A stretch of 5,466 nucleotides of DNA from Desulfobia sp. (GTDB taxonomy: Bacteria; Desulfobacterota; Desulfobulbia; Desulfobulbales; SURF-16): contig JAUWDC010000111.1 of the NCBI GenBank assembly GCA_030608985.1, forward strand, positions 1-5,466. The letters are read 5' to 3'. Under the pieces are notes generated by a model. It did not search any database. It had not been told where the DNA came from and worked only from the letters and a program-made list of their open reading frames with translations. Positions 5,402-5,466 of the stretch are shown here, piece by piece; positions within the stretch are counted from its first letter, which is position 1, and each line of letters opens with the position of its first letter. Made by a program: the position numbers and the translations under genes.

Positions 5402-5466
5402 CTAAGAGGCCAGGTACGCCTGGATACTCTCAGCAATAGTCTCAAAAATTTTCCGGAAAGTCGCTT
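5402..5466 (-). CDS. Probable C-terminus of a leftward gene (partial)
   Basis: On the minus strand one frame enters from the right edge and gives ATFRKIFETIAESIQAYLAS before a TAG at 5402-5404. The tail resembles an amphipathic helix. The frame stops just outside the palindrome, as a real convergent gene would. The second minus frame stops early (5443-5445). The third is open here but gives an Arg/Leu-rich string (KRLSGKFLRLLLRVSR). The product cannot be identified from 20 residues. Confidence 0.5.
   Translation of the reverse strand, partial: ATFRKIFETIAESIQAYLAS

Overview
The window looks like chromosomal DNA from a Gram-negative, probably Desulfobacterota (delta-proteobacterial, Desulfobulbales-like) bacterium. 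This rests on the character of the DnaK, GrpE and TrpRS proteins, on a heat-shock operon with a sigma-32-type promoter and no CIRCE element, and on a secreted carbonic-anhydrase-like protein. It is an inference from memory of these families; no database was searched.

Layout, left to right. Positions 1-65 may hold the 3' end of a rightward membrane-protein gene. About 270 bp without a recognisable gene follow, then a strong intrinsic terminator (332-368) for the leftward gene trpS (400-1365, tryptophanyl-tRNA synthetase). Between trpS and dnaK lie a six-unit, 7-bp-period tandem array (1399-1440) and the terminator of the chaperone operon (1483-1513). The operon reads leftward: grpE (3471-4076, GTG start), then dnaK (1545-3461) after a 9-bp gap. 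hrcA and dnaJ are not beside it. Upstream of grpE (4077-4310) the minus strand carries a consensus-like sigma-70 promoter, directly preceded by a sigma-32-like promoter. A leader of roughly 165-200 nt follows, containing a perfect 9-bp inverted repeat that ends next to the grpE ribosome binding site.

Divergent from grpE is a 255-residue exported protein (4523-5290, + strand) with the beta-carbonic-anhydrase fold signature but with three of the four zinc ligands substituted. This gene is bracketed by two unrelated imperfect palindromes built from short periodic units: a 9-bp-period element just before its ribosome binding site (4402-4481) and a 7-bp-period element just after its stop codon (5291-5395). 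At the right edge a leftward reading frame ends at 5402 and is probably the C-terminus of a convergent gene.

How the genes work together: GrpE is the nucleotide exchange factor for DnaK and the two form one transcription unit with heat-inducible and housekeeping promoters. trpS lies downstream on the same strand but is separated by a terminator, so it is probably its own unit. The carbonic-anhydrase-like protein has no visible functional link to the chaperones. The least ordinary content is the zinc-ligand-less carbonic anhydrase homologue, the grpE leader structure, and the three short-period intergenic repeats within 4 kb.
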